DNA from: Campylobacteraceae bacterium
Lineage (GTDB): Bacteria > Campylobacterota > Campylobacteria > Campylobacterales > Campylobacteraceae
Length of the DNA stretch: 64,000 nucleotides
NCBI GenBank assembly: GCA_900753405.1
Contig: CAADYZ010000013.1
Span: forward strand, 62,001 to 126,000
Direction of reading: 5' to 3'
Shown here: piece by piece, positions 42,655-51,107 of the stretch
Numbering within the stretch: position 1 is the stretch's first letter
Layout of the letters: each line of letters opens with the position of its first letter
Notes under the pieces: generated by a model
Told to the model about the DNA's origin: nothing
What the model saw: only the letters and a program-made list of their open reading frames with translations
Databases searched by the model: none
Program-made: the position numbers and the translations under genes

Positions 42655-43518
42655 ATGTCAGAAGAAAAACAGCAACCAACCACCAAAATCCTCCCCTCAC
42701 CAAAAGAGTCAAGCAGCGAGAAAAAAGACAAAGAATATGTCACAATCCGCCGCAAAAAAAGCACGATTGAGTACGAAAACGAGCTTGTAAAACTGCAAAT
42801 CGAGCTTTTAAAATTCCAAAATTTCGTCAAAGAAAAGGGACTAAAAGTTCTCATCATCGCCGAAGGACGAGACGCAGCGGGCAAAGGCGGCTCGATCAAA
42901 CGCCTCATCGAGCACCTCAACCCACGCGGTTGCCGCGTTGTCGCGCTTGAAAAACCAAACGAAACCGAACGCTCGCAGTGGTATTTTCAACGCTACATCG
43001 CACACCTGCCAAGTGCTGGCGAGATCGTCATCTTCGACCGCAGCTGGTACAACCGCGCGGGCGTTGAGCCTGTGATGGGATTTTGCACGCAAGAGCAGCA
43101 CAAATCATTTTTGCGCGAGTGCCCTGACTTTGAAAAAATGCTTGTTGATAGCGGGATCATCTTCTTCAAATTCTACTACTCAGTCAGCAAAGAGGAGCAA
43201 AAACGCCGCTTTGACGAGCGAAAAACCAACCCACTAAAACAATACAAACTAAGCCCAGTGGATCAAAAAAGTCAAGAGCTTTGGGATAAATACACAACGG
43301 CGAAATACTCGATGCTTTTGGCGACTCACACGCCGCACGCGCCGTGGGTGATCATCGACTCGAACAACAAGAAAAACGCCCGCCTAAACACCTTTAAATA
43401 CATCCTCAACAATGTTGAATACCCAAACAAGATCAAACGCAGCGAGATCAGTTTAGAGGGTAAAAAGGTGCGAGACGGCGGCGAAGAAATTCGCAAAATG
43501 GAGGCGAAATTCCGCTAA
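42655..43518 (+). CDS. ppk2: Polyphosphate kinase 2 (PPK2 class I)
   Basis: Uses polyphosphate to phosphorylate nucleoside diphosphates, or makes polyphosphate. The P-loop GRDAAGKGGSIKR (Walker A) near residue 72, FDRSWYNRAGVEPVMGF (Walker B) near residue 127 and the lid arginines RRFDERKTNPLKQYKLSP are the family core. The length of 287 residues matches class I. The N-terminal 35 residues are disordered (rich in S, K, P, E). AAAGGAGA precedes the ATG, and a hairpin overlaps the stop codon. Confidence 0.96.
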   Translation: MSEEKQQPTTKILPSPKESSSEKKDKEYVTIRRKKSTIEYENELVKLQIELLKFQNFVKEKGLKVLIIAEGRDAAGKGGSIKRLIEHLNPRGCRVVALEKPNETERSQWYFQRYIAHLPSAGEIVIFDRSWYNRAGVEPVMGFCTQEQHKSFLRECPDFEKMLVDSGIIFFKFYYSVSKEEQKRRFDERKTNPLKQYKLSPVDQKSQELWDKYTTAKYSMLLATHTPHAPWVIIDSNNKKNARLNTFKYILNNVEYPNKIKRSEISLEGKKVRDGGEEIRKMEAKFR

Positions 43519-43536
43519 AATTCCGCAAATTAGCGG
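43512..43536 (+). terminator. Hairpin at the end of ppk2
   Basis: CCGCTAA (which includes the stop codon) pairs with TTAGCGG around an 11-base loop. A 36-bp palindromic short repeat follows within seven bases. Confidence 0.5.
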
Positions 43537-43542
43537 CGGTTT

Positions 43543-43578
43543 AAAATTGTTAAAATCAAATTTGGTTTTAACAATTTT
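43543..43578. repeat. 36-bp palindromic short repeat
   Basis: AAAATTGTTAAAATCAAA meets its complement without a spacer; one position is a T·G pair. It lies between ppk2 and the DNA ligase gene. Confidence 0.85.
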
Positions 43579-43598
43579 TTGAATTTAAGAGAGGTTTG

Positions 43599-44543
43599 AT
43601 GTTGAAACGAGCTTTTTTGCCGCGCGTTTTTGGCGGTTTTGCGTTTAAAGGCGTGGCGTTTTTGGCGGTTGTTTGCCTTTTTTATGGCGTGGCATTGCGG
43701 GCGGATGTAATGTTGTTGAGTAAATTTGACCCAAAAAAGTTTGAAAACGGCTCGCTAGAAGCATACTTGGTGAGTGAAAAACTTGACGGCGTGCGGGCGT
43801 TTTGGGACGGCAAAGAGTTGAAATCACGCACAAACAAGAGCTTTTTTGCGCCAAAATGCTTTACGAAAAACTTCCCGCCGTTTGCGCTTGACGGCGAACT
43901 TTTCATCGCCCGCGGCAAATTTGAAGAGACGCTTAGCGTGGTTAGTTCGCAAAACTCATCCTGCGAGGCGTGGAAAAAAGTCGGCTACTTCGTCTTTGAC
44001 ACCCCAAACGCAAAAGGCGGACTTTTAGCGCGTTTGAGCGTGGCACAAAAATGGCTTGACGCCGCACCAAACGGACAAAAACCGCCAATCGTCATCATCG
44101 AACAAATTCGCCTCTCAACGCTTGCGCAGCTACAAGAGGAGTTGCAAAAGGTAACAAAACTTGGCGGCGAAGGGCTGGTTGTGAGAAAAGAAGACGCGCC
44201 TTACGAGGCGTTTCGCACTAAAAATGCGATGAAACTAAAATCCTATGAAGACGCCGAGTGCAAAGTTGTCGCCCACCACGAAGGCAAGGGAAAATTCAAG
44301 GGCGTTTTAGGGGCGGTTGAGTGCGAAGAGATCGGTGTTTCTAGCGCGCAAATTGCCGCCACAACTGGGCGTGACGCTTTGGTAAAAAGAGCAAAACGCT
44401 TTAAAATCGGCAGCGGTTTTAGTGATTACGACAGGGCAAACCCGCCGCCAATTGGCTCACTCATCACCTACAAATTTCACGGCTACACCAAAAACGGTGT
44501 GCCAAAATTTCCGTCATTCTTGCGACTCTACCGCGCAATGTGA
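43599..44543 (+). CDS. Predicted secreted ATP-dependent DNA ligase (Lig E type)
   Basis: Minimal ATP-dependent DNA ligase with an N-terminal signal sequence (hydrophobic residues about 15–36, AFLAVVCLFYGVALRADV), so it should act in the periplasm. Motif I is SEKLDGVRAFW, with the adenylated Lys in KLDG near residue 61; LDGELFIARG is motif III, GEGLVVRKEDAPY motif IV and AMKLKSYEDAE motif V. An OB domain follows (KGKFKGVLGAVECEE; FKIGSGFSD). Lig E enzymes occur mainly in naturally competent proteobacteria and are proposed to mend incoming DNA. The ATG is one codon after a TTG; GAGAGG lies upstream. Confidence 0.9.
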   Translation: MLKRAFLPRVFGGFAFKGVAFLAVVCLFYGVALRADVMLLSKFDPKKFENGSLEAYLVSEKLDGVRAFWDGKELKSRTNKSFFAPKCFTKNFPPFALDGELFIARGKFEETLSVVSSQNSSCEAWKKVGYFVFDTPNAKGGLLARLSVAQKWLDAAPNGQKPPIVIIEQIRLSTLAQLQEELQKVTKLGGEGLVVRKEDAPYEAFRTKNAMKLKSYEDAECKVVAHHEGKGKFKGVLGAVECEEIGVSSAQIAATTGRDALVKRAKRFKIGSGFSDYDRANPPPIGSLITYKFHGYTKNGVPKFPSFLRLYRAM

Positions 44544-44575
44544 CGCTCAAAATTGTCAAAATCAAATTTGAGCGT
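44543..44575 (+). terminator. Hairpin after the DNA ligase gene, around a short repeat
   Basis: ACGCTCAAA and TTTGAGCGT pair exactly around a 15-base loop that carries the rest of a short repeat. It starts at the last base of the stop codon. Confidence 0.6.
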
Positions 44576-44647
44576 TAGTCTCGCTGTTTAATGAAATTTT
44601 TAACGCCATTTTTGTAAAATCGCCAAAATTTCAAAAAGCGAGTGAAA

Positions 44648-45709
44648 ATGCGAGTAAAAACAAGGCAAATCAGTGTCGGCAAGGTGAAAATAGGCGGTGG
44701 CGCGAAGATCTCCGTGCAGTCGATGACTTTTAGCAAAACGCGTGATGTCAAGGCGACTTTGGAGCAGATCAACAGGCTCTATTACGCGGGCGCGGACATC
44801 GTGCGGTGCGCGGTTTTTAACAGCGCGGACGCCGTAGCGCTCGAAGAGGTCAAAAAAGAGAGTCCGCTGCCTATTGTCGCGGACATTCACTTTAACTACC
44901 AGTTTGCGCTGAGGGTTGCGAAATTTGTTGATGCGGTGCGGATCAACCCCGGTAACATCGGCGGCGAGGAACGCGTCAAGGCAGTCGCAAACGCGTGCGG
45001 CGAGCGCGGACTGCCGATCCGCATCGGCGTGAATTCTGGCTCGCTTGAAGAGCAGTTTTCTTCGCTCGGCACGGGCGCGGAGGCTATGGTTGCAAGCGCG
45101 CTTTACAACGCGGAGTTGCTAGAAAAATACGGCTTCAAAGACATTGCCATCAGCCTCAAAGCAAGCGATGTCGCGCGGACGATGGCGGCTTACAGGAAGT
45201 TACGCCCGCTGGTGGATTACCCGTTTCACTTGGGCGTGACGGAGGCTGGGACGAGCTTTCACGCGACAATCAAAAGTGCCATCGCGCTTGGCGGCTTGCT
45301 CCTTGAAGGCATAGGTGACACGATGCGCGTCAGCATCACAGGCGAGCTTGAAGAGGAAGTGAAGGTCGCGCGGGCGATCTTGCAAGACAGCGGCGTGCAA
45401 AAAAGCGGCTTAAACATCATCTCCTGCCCAACTTGCGGCAGACTACAAAGCGACCTCGTCAAAGCCATCAAAATCATCGAAGACAAAACCCGCCACATCA
45501 CCGCCCCGCTGAATGTCAGTGTGATGGGCTGTGCGGTGAATGCGATCGGCGAGGCGAAAGGGTGCGATGTCGGCATCGCCTTTGGCAGCGGCAGCGGGCT
45601 GGTGTTTCGGCGCGGCGAAGTTGTCGCAAGCCTCAAAGAGGACAAGCTTGTAGAGCGGTTTTTGCTCGAACTGCAAGAGGAAGCGGCGATTTGGGAGGCG
45701 AGTCAGTGA
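44648..45709 (+). CDS. ispG: 4-hydroxy-3-methylbut-2-enyl-diphosphate synthase
   Basis: IspG (GcpE) converts methylerythritol cyclodiphosphate to HMBPP in the non-mevalonate isoprenoid pathway, using a 4Fe-4S cluster. The TIM barrel begins RVKTRQISVGKVKIGGGAKISVQSM (key VGxVxIGGxxxISVQSM). The cluster cysteines are in SCPTCGRLQSDL near residue 262 and VMGCAVNAIGEA near residue 295. GVNSGSLEE and HLGVTEAG are also conserved. The length of 353 residues is normal. The ATG is two codons after a GTG. Confidence 0.97.
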   Translation: MRVKTRQISVGKVKIGGGAKISVQSMTFSKTRDVKATLEQINRLYYAGADIVRCAVFNSADAVALEEVKKESPLPIVADIHFNYQFALRVAKFVDAVRINPGNIGGEERVKAVANACGERGLPIRIGVNSGSLEEQFSSLGTGAEAMVASALYNAELLEKYGFKDIAISLKASDVARTMAAYRKLRPLVDYPFHLGVTEAGTSFHATIKSAIALGGLLLEGIGDTMRVSITGELEEEVKVARAILQDSGVQKSGLNIISCPTCGRLQSDLVKAIKIIEDKTRHITAPLNVSVMGCAVNAIGEAKGCDVGIAFGSGSGLVFRRGEVVASLKEDKLVERFLLELQEEAAIWEASQ

Positions 45710-46080
45710 GTTTGCGCCGTCTTTGGCTGTTTTACCGCTTGCCGTTTTGTCAGCCGTTTTATCAGATCAAATTCGGTTTTAACATTTTCGTTTGCGGCTT
45801 GTTGGGGTTAAAAAATTTTGCGGCGGCGGATTTGTAAAAACCGAATTTAAAGTCGTCAGCTTGGCAAAATTTCGTTTCAAATTCAGTTTTTACACTTCAC
45901 CTGCCATTTTTGTCAGTCGTTTTGTCAAAATTAAATTCGGTTTTGACATTTTCGTTTGCGGTTAAAACGGCGGACGGTCAAATTTGATTGTAACAATTTT
46001 AAGTTTGCCATTTGTCAAAATCAAATTTTGTTTCAGCCGTCTCCCAAGTCGTTTTTACGGCGACAAAAAACCCAACTCGC
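45710..46080. other. Gene-free repeat-rich spacer between convergent genes
   Basis: About 370 bp hold six short repeats in both orientations (45765, 45831, 45876, 45921, 45976, 46012) and three degenerate copies of a CGTTTTGTCAG/TGCCGTTTT-like unit. I see no gene. Confidence 0.75.
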
Positions 46081-47439
46081 CTACCGCCGCATCCCAAAAA
46101 GCAAAAACGCCGCCACGCCAAACACCGCACACAACGCCATCAACAACCCCTGCCACCCCTCGCTCGCGTACAAAAATGCCGGAGCGTAACAGCCCACCGC
46201 CGCGCCCGCGTAGTAAAAGCCGATGTAAAGTCCGCTGGCGATCGGGCGGTGATCGGGGTTTTGACGCGAAGCGAGCGAGCTAGCAGTCGTGTGGAACGAG
46301 AAAAAGCCAAAACACAGCAAAAACATCGCCGCAAAAATCACTCCGTAAGAGGCAACGCTCATCGCCCAAAGTGCTAGCATACAACTCAAAATCCCAACGC
46401 CCATTAACTGTTTTTCGCCGCCAAAAAAGGTAATCAACCGCGTGATATTCAGCCCGATGACCATCCCAACAACCCAGCCGACATACGCCAAAAACACGCG
46501 CACGCCGTCAAAGCCGCCACTGAGTTTTGAGACCTCAAACGGCAGGAGGTTAAGGATGGCTTGGTAAGCCCCAAAACACAAAAACGCCAGCGTGCAAAGA
46601 CGGAGGTTTTCGCTTTTTGCTAGCAGTGCAAAGAACTCGCTAAGGCGCGGTTTGTGGTGGCTGATGCGGATTTTGGGTGTGACGAAAATGAGCGCGACTC
46701 CGCAGAGAAAAAGCGCGCCGCCAAGCAAGCAGAAGAAGAGTCGCCAACCGAGATAGTCACTCAAAACCGAACTGCAAAAGCGCGCAAAAAGTCCGCCGAA
46801 AATGGTCACGCAGATGTAAAATCCGAGGTTTTTTGCCAGCTCTTTTGAGGGCGAGAGGCGCGAGATGAGGCTCATCACGCTGATCAAAACTGCGGGGATG
46901 AAAAGCCCGCTTAGCAGCCGCAAAAGCAGCAGCTCGTGGAAACTTGCAGCAAAAGTCGTCAAAAACTGCAACAAAGAGAGTGCGAAAAACGCCGTCACAA
47001 GCAGGGTTTGGACGCTGAAATTCTCCAAAACAAAACCATAAACCAACGCAGAAAGCGCAAGCGGCAGAAACATCATAGTCATCAAAAGCGAAGTTTGCGC
47101 GATCGTGATGTGAAAATCTTCTTGCAAAATCGGCGCGATCGCCTGAGTCGCGTAAAGCACACAAAACGCCAAAACCACCGCAAGGTCTAAGACAAACGCC
47201 CGCGTCCGCCACGAGTGGTGTTTGGTTTTTAGCGGGTGTTGAAAGAGTTGTAAAAGGCTAGAAAACGCGGAGTTTTTGCCGTGAGGCGGCTCCTTTTGCA
47301 AATTTGTCAAAACCAAATTTGATTTTGACAAATTTGCGTTTGCGCACGGTGGCTTGCCGCGTTTGAAGCCCAAAAACTGCGTGTGAAATTTCGCCATTTT
47401 AGTCGCCAAAAATGGTTGCGGCGTAGAAAAATTTGACAT
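46081..47439 (-). CDS. MFS transporter (YnfM-like) with an extended N terminus
   Basis: A twelve-helix major facilitator protein related to the YnfM/bicyclomycin-type group (ATQAIAPILQEDFHITIAQTSLLMTMMFLPLALSALVYG, key residues AIAP, TSLLMT). About 80 hydrophilic residues precede the first membrane helix, far more than usual. Within them, NLSKSNLVLTN is encoded by a 40-bp palindromic short repeat. The ATG with GGAG six bases upstream is chosen over a TTG seven codons earlier. Substrate unknown. Confidence 0.82.
   Translation of the reverse strand: MSNFSTPQPFLATKMAKFHTQFLGFKRGKPPCANANLSKSNLVLTNLQKEPPHGKNSAFSSLLQLFQHPLKTKHHSWRTRAFVLDLAVVLAFCVLYATQAIAPILQEDFHITIAQTSLLMTMMFLPLALSALVYGFVLENFSVQTLLVTAFFALSLLQFLTTFAASFHELLLLRLLSGLFIPAVLISVMSLISRLSPSKELAKNLGFYICVTIFGGLFARFCSSVLSDYLGWRLFFCLLGGALFLCGVALIFVTPKIRISHHKPRLSEFFALLAKSENLRLCTLAFLCFGAYQAILNLLPFEVSKLSGGFDGVRVFLAYVGWVVGMVIGLNITRLITFFGGEKQLMGVGILSCMLALWAMSVASYGVIFAAMFLLCFGFFSFHTTASSLASRQNPDHRPIASGLYIGFYYAGAAVGCYAPAFLYASEGWQGLLMALCAVFGVAAFLLFGMRR
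47298..47337. repeat. 40-bp near-perfect palindrome inside the MFS gene
   Basis: GCAAATTTGTCAAAACCAAA faces its complement with one mismatch. It is the same element as at 5380–5417 and is read in the same frame (KSNLVLTN). Confidence 0.9.
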
Positions 47440-47486
47440 CTTACACTCCAAAGCCTCCAACTCAGAGCGAGTTAGAGGTGATTAAA

Positions 47487-47502
47487 GTTGATTTTAATCA
47501 AC
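47487..47502. promoter_or_regulatory. 16-bp palindrome overlapping the MFS gene promoter
   Basis: GTTGATTTTAATCAAC is a perfect palindrome 48 bases upstream of the MFS start. On the minus strand it contains TAAAAT, the −10-like hexamer used upstream of many genes here, so a dimeric regulator bound here would block transcription. Confidence 0.45.
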
Positions 47503-47632
47503 CTTGCTAAAACGACAGCCGCATTTTTAATGAAACTTGCAAAGTAAAGCTGTTTTAAAGAAATTAGCTAAAAACATTTTAGCAAATTTAATTTAAGTTT
47601 AGTTTAAAACAAATTTGGCGACTAAATTTAAA

Positions 47633-48073
47633 TTAAAGTTCGACTTCCCAGCAAAAGTGTATCCACTCGTCCGTTTTTCTCACGCAAAAATCTGGCTTGA
47701 TGAGCGACTTGTCTTTGTAAAAAATCGTCACTAATTTAAACTCAACCTGCGGGAAAAGCTCGCGTAATTTTGCCATCACCGCGACCATACTCTCGCCGCT
47801 ATCAACCATATCATCCACCACGATCACCCGTTTGTAACCGCCAAGCTCTGGGATGTTGAAAATCTCGACCTCATCGAGCTTTACATCGCCTTCGTAGTGG
47901 ATCGAGTTGAGGCTAAAACAAAGTCTTGTGTCGAGGTATTCAGCGAAAAGTTGAGCCAACGCAAGCCCGCCGCGACTCACGCCCAAAATCACCTCTGGGG
48001 CAAACTCATCTCGAATTTGCCTTGCCAAAATTTTCGCGTCCGCAACACACTCTTCGTAAGAGTAAAATCTCAT
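47633..48073 (-). CDS. Purine phosphoribosyltransferase (Gpt-like)
   Basis: Type I phosphoribosyltransferase that joins a purine base to PRPP. VILGVSRGGLALAQLFAEYL is the fold's first loop, and VIVVDDMVDSGESM is the PRPP-binding motif near residue 83. Short length (146 residues) and the WIHFCWEVEL end fit xanthine–guanine or hypoxanthine-type enzymes. The ATG with AAAGGA at proper spacing is chosen; upstream in-frame ATGs overlap or precede that site. Confidence 0.85.
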   Translation of the reverse strand: MRFYSYEECVADAKILARQIRDEFAPEVILGVSRGGLALAQLFAEYLDTRLCFSLNSIHYEGDVKLDEVEIFNIPELGGYKRVIVVDDMVDSGESMVAVMAKLRELFPQVEFKLVTIFYKDKSLIKPDFCVRKTDEWIHFCWEVEL

Positions 48074-48206
48074 TTTCATCCTTTGTAAAATGTAAGTTGT
48101 GATTTTAGCTATTTTCAAATTTGACTTTCTTTAAAATGGTGATTTTTGCGAAAAATGGTTAAAAATTTAAATTTAGTAAGAAAATTATTTTATTTAAGTT
48201 TTGTTT

Positions 48207-48212
48207 TATAAT
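48207..48212 (+). promoter_or_regulatory. −10 element of amt
   Basis: TATAAT within TTAAGTTTTGTTTTATAATAA, 44 bases before the amt ATG, with a strongly T-rich upstream region. Confidence 0.6.
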
Positions 48213-48255
48213 AAAAATTATATTATTTTACAAATTTACTTTTAAGGAGGCTAAA

Positions 48256-49479
48256 ATGGATGCGGTAAATGTCTTGTTTTTACTGCTTTGTTCGCTTTTG
48301 GTGCTGCTTATGACGCCAGCACTTTCGATGTTTTACTCGGGGCTTGTTGGAAGCAAAAATACGCTCAACACGATTATGAACGGCTTTATCGTCTTTGGCG
48401 TGGTGACTTTTCAGTGGGTTGCGATCGGCTTTTCGCTCTCATTTAGCGGCGATGTTTTCGGGTTTATCGGCGACTTTAAGTTTGCGTTTTGGCAAAATTT
48501 GCAGGGCGTGAATGAAAACGGAGTGCCAAACATTCTCATCGCAGCGTTTCAGATGATGTTTGCGTTGATCGCCACTTCGATCATCACAGGCTCGCTCGTT
48601 GGACGCGTGCGACTTGGCGTTTTGGTCGTCTTTTTGCTCTTTTGGAGCACGATTGTGTATGACTCGTTAGCGCATATGATCTGGGCTGGCGGCTGGTTGC
48701 AGTCACGCGGCGGGCTTGACTTTGCAGGCGGCGGAGTCGTGCATATCAGCTCGGGCGTTGCGGGGCTTGTCGGCGCGCTCATTGTAGGCTCACGCAAAAC
48801 GCCTGAGCAAAACGGCGCACACTCTGTGCCATACGCGTTTTTAGGGGCGATTTTGCTCTTTATGGGTTGGCTTGGTTTCAACGCAGGAAGTGCTGCAAAG
48901 GTCGATGAAATCGCGGTTAATGCTTTCATCGTCACGGTCTTAGCAGCAGCGAGCGGCTTTGTGGTTTGGGTCGCGTTAGAGTGGATCAAAGAGCGAAAAC
49001 CTAGCATCCTAGGCTCACTCAGCGGACTTGTTGCAGGACTTGTCGGCATCACTCCCGCGTGCGGCTATGTCAGCCCGCTTAGCTCGATCGCCATCGGCGG
49101 CGTCAGCGCACTTTTGTGCTACGGCGGATTGTTTTTGATCAAATATCGCTTGAAACTTGACGACAGCTTAGACGCCTTCTCACTTCACGGCATCGGCGGC
49201 GTTTGGGGCGGAGTCGCAACAGGACTTTTTGCAAGCGGCGCGATCAACCCCGCAGTCGTTGCCCAGGGCGCACTTGGCGAAGGTTTGTTTGTTAGCGGCT
49301 CGTTTGCCTTGCTTGAAGAACAACTCTTCTCGATCCTAGTTTGCGTCGTATTTAGCGGCGTGGTGAGTTATGTTTTGTTTAAGTTAATCTCGCTTTTCAC
49401 GACTCTTCGCGTCAAAGACGAGGTGGAAGAAAAGGGGCTTGACGAGGCGATCCACGGCGAAAACGCCTACAACATCTAA
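48256..49479 (+). CDS. amt: Ammonium transporter
   Basis: Eleven-helix trimeric channel that brings in ammonium. ALSMFYSGLVGSKN near the N terminus, the twin pore histidines in VVHISSG (near residue 161) and SLHGIGG (near residue 308), and the FAGGGVVH block are conserved. The length of 407 residues is normal. AAGGAGG precedes the ATG. The PII-protein gene glnK, often the partner, is not adjacent. Confidence 0.96.
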   Translation: MDAVNVLFLLLCSLLVLLMTPALSMFYSGLVGSKNTLNTIMNGFIVFGVVTFQWVAIGFSLSFSGDVFGFIGDFKFAFWQNLQGVNENGVPNILIAAFQMMFALIATSIITGSLVGRVRLGVLVVFLLFWSTIVYDSLAHMIWAGGWLQSRGGLDFAGGGVVHISSGVAGLVGALIVGSRKTPEQNGAHSVPYAFLGAILLFMGWLGFNAGSAAKVDEIAVNAFIVTVLAAASGFVVWVALEWIKERKPSILGSLSGLVAGLVGITPACGYVSPLSSIAIGGVSALLCYGGLFLIKYRLKLDDSLDAFSLHGIGGVWGGVATGLFASGAINPAVVAQGALGEGLFVSGSFALLEEQLFSILVCVVFSGVVSYVLFKLISLFTTLRVKDEVEEKGLDEAIHGENAYNI

Positions 49480-49501
49480 CGCGCAAGATCCAACTTGCGG
49501 T

Positions 49502-49541
49502 TCAAATTCGGTTTTAGCAAATTTGTTAAAACCGAATTTGA
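49502..49541. terminator. Inverted short-repeat pair between convergent amt and fdhC
   Basis: TCAAATTCGGTTTTA and TAAAACCGAATTTGA pair perfectly (15 bp) around a ten-base loop. It lies 22 bases past the amt stop and 13 bases past the fdhC stop, so it could end both transcripts. Confidence 0.75.
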
Positions 49542-49554
49542 CTTTGGCGTCTGG

Positions 49555-50448
49555 TTAAAAGACGCCTTTTTGCTTCAACTCTTTGTGCCATTCGTTATGT
49601 AAATGAAAGACTTCATCCTCGCTTTTGTATCCGTCAATCATCGCACTAAGCGAGCCTTTAACGGCGAACAAAACCATATACAAATGCACACAAAACATCA
49701 CCACGCAAACCGCCGCGCCGATGTTATGGACGATGGCGAGTGTGCGAAGGGTTGAGATGTCGCAGTTTAAAAACAACATCGCAAGCCCACTGACGATCAT
49801 CGCCAAGCCGCCAAAACCCGCCACAACAAACCACATTTTCTGCCCTGCGTTAAACTTGCCAGCGGGGATCGGGCGTTTTTCTTTTGTGAGGTAACCACCG
49901 CAGATCAAAAGCCATTTGATGTCGTAAAGTCGCGGCAACATCCGTTTCAAAAAGACCAAAATCATCGGCAAAACCGCCGCGCAAAAGGCGAAATTTGCGA
50001 CAATGTGCGCGTTTTTGCAAAACCGCACAAACGCTCCGCCGCCGAAAAACTCACCACACATCATAACAATCCCCGTTGGGACCAAAACGACCCACGAAAG
50101 CGCGGCGGTTGCGTGGATGAGGCGTGTGAAAAAGCCAAACGCAAGCACCTTTTTGCCGCCGTGGTCGAAGTGTTTTGCGCCGACTATGAAGTAATGCAGC
50201 GCAAACGCCGCCACAACAAGCCCAAGCAGCGTTAAGGCTGCCATTGCAAAAACGCCGTTTCCTTGCAAACTTAGCCACAACTCCCCGCCGTCAGTCGCAT
50301 AAAGGTTGCTCTCACTTGCTCTCCACGCACCTTGCAGTCCCTCTAAAAGCTGGTTTGAGCCGACAAAACCAGCCTTCTCTCCTGCGAGGTTGCCGCTGCC
50401 TGCAAAACCGAGCGAGAAAAGGGTTAAAATCATCATTAATTTTTTCAT
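49555..50448 (-). CDS. fdhC: Formate dehydrogenase cytochrome b556 subunit
   Basis: Membrane gamma subunit that passes electrons from FdhB to the quinone pool. An N-terminal signal (MILTLFSLGFAGSG) is followed by a domain of about 70 residues, then four membrane helices with heme-ligand histidines (FTRLIHATAALSW, NAHIVANFAFC, IVHNIGAAVC). The ATG has GGAGA upstream; a TTG eight codons earlier is rejected. It is the last gene of the fdhA–fdhB–fdhC unit. Confidence 0.93.
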   Translation of the reverse strand: MKKLMMILTLFSLGFAGSGNLAGEKAGFVGSNQLLEGLQGAWRASESNLYATDGGELWLSLQGNGVFAMAALTLLGLVVAAFALHYFIVGAKHFDHGGKKVLAFGFFTRLIHATAALSWVVLVPTGIVMMCGEFFGGGAFVRFCKNAHIVANFAFCAAVLPMILVFLKRMLPRLYDIKWLLICGGYLTKEKRPIPAGKFNAGQKMWFVVAGFGGLAMIVSGLAMLFLNCDISTLRTLAIVHNIGAAVCVVMFCVHLYMVLFAVKGSLSAMIDGYKSEDEVFHLHNEWHKELKQKGVF

Positions 50449-50502
50449 AATCTTCTCCAAATCCTCAGCCAAAGTCGCCTTGTGAGCGACCTTGACGGCA
50501 AC

Positions 50503-51078
50503 TTACTTAATGACGCTAGGTTGGCGGAAAAGTTCGTTTCTAGCAACGACTCTTTTGCGGAAAATTTCGCTTAGCTTTTGGCTGTCGCCAACCAAAAGCG
50601 CGTTGTCCGCACAAACCGCCGCACACATCGGCACTTTGCCCTCGGCGATACGGTTTTGCCCGTAAAGTTCGCGCTCTTTTTCGCTGTTTGTCTCCTCAGG
50701 ACCGCCTGCGCACATCGTGCATTTATCCATCGCTCCTTTAAAGCCAAACGCGCCGTCTTTTGGAAACTGCGGCGCGCCAAAAGGACAGGCGTAGAGGCAA
50801 TACCCACAGCCAATGCACTTCTCTTTGTCGTGCAAAACAATGCCGTCTGCGCGAATGTAAAAGCATTTGACGGGACAAACTTGCGCACACGGCGCGTCCG
50901 TGCAGTGTTGGCAGGCGATTGTGGTTGATTTTTCTTTGCCTTCAACGCCGTCATTGACCGTCACAACGCGTCTTCTTGAAATTCCTAGCGGAATTTCGTG
51001 TGCGGCTTGACAGGCAACTTGACAGGCAAAACAACTTGTGCATCTCTCTACATCTACAAAAAATTTCATTCTTCCCAT
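50503..51078 (-). CDS. fdhB: Formate dehydrogenase iron-sulfur subunit
   Basis: Carries four 4Fe-4S clusters between FdhA and FdhC. CTSCFACQVACQ near residue 13, CQHCTDAPCAQVCPVKCF near 57 and CIGCGYCLYACPFGAPQFP near 91 are the clusters, with more cysteines at CTMCAG. The length of 191 residues is normal. AAGGATGAG lies before the ATG. Confidence 0.96.
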   Translation of the reverse strand: MGRMKFFVDVERCTSCFACQVACQAAHEIPLGISRRRVVTVNDGVEGKEKSTTIACQHCTDAPCAQVCPVKCFYIRADGIVLHDKEKCIGCGYCLYACPFGAPQFPKDGAFGFKGAMDKCTMCAGGPEETNSEKERELYGQNRIAEGKVPMCAAVCADNALLVGDSQKLSEIFRKRVVARNELFRQPSVIK

Positions 51079-51107
51079 AACTCATCCTTAATCAAATTTG
51101 ATTTTGA

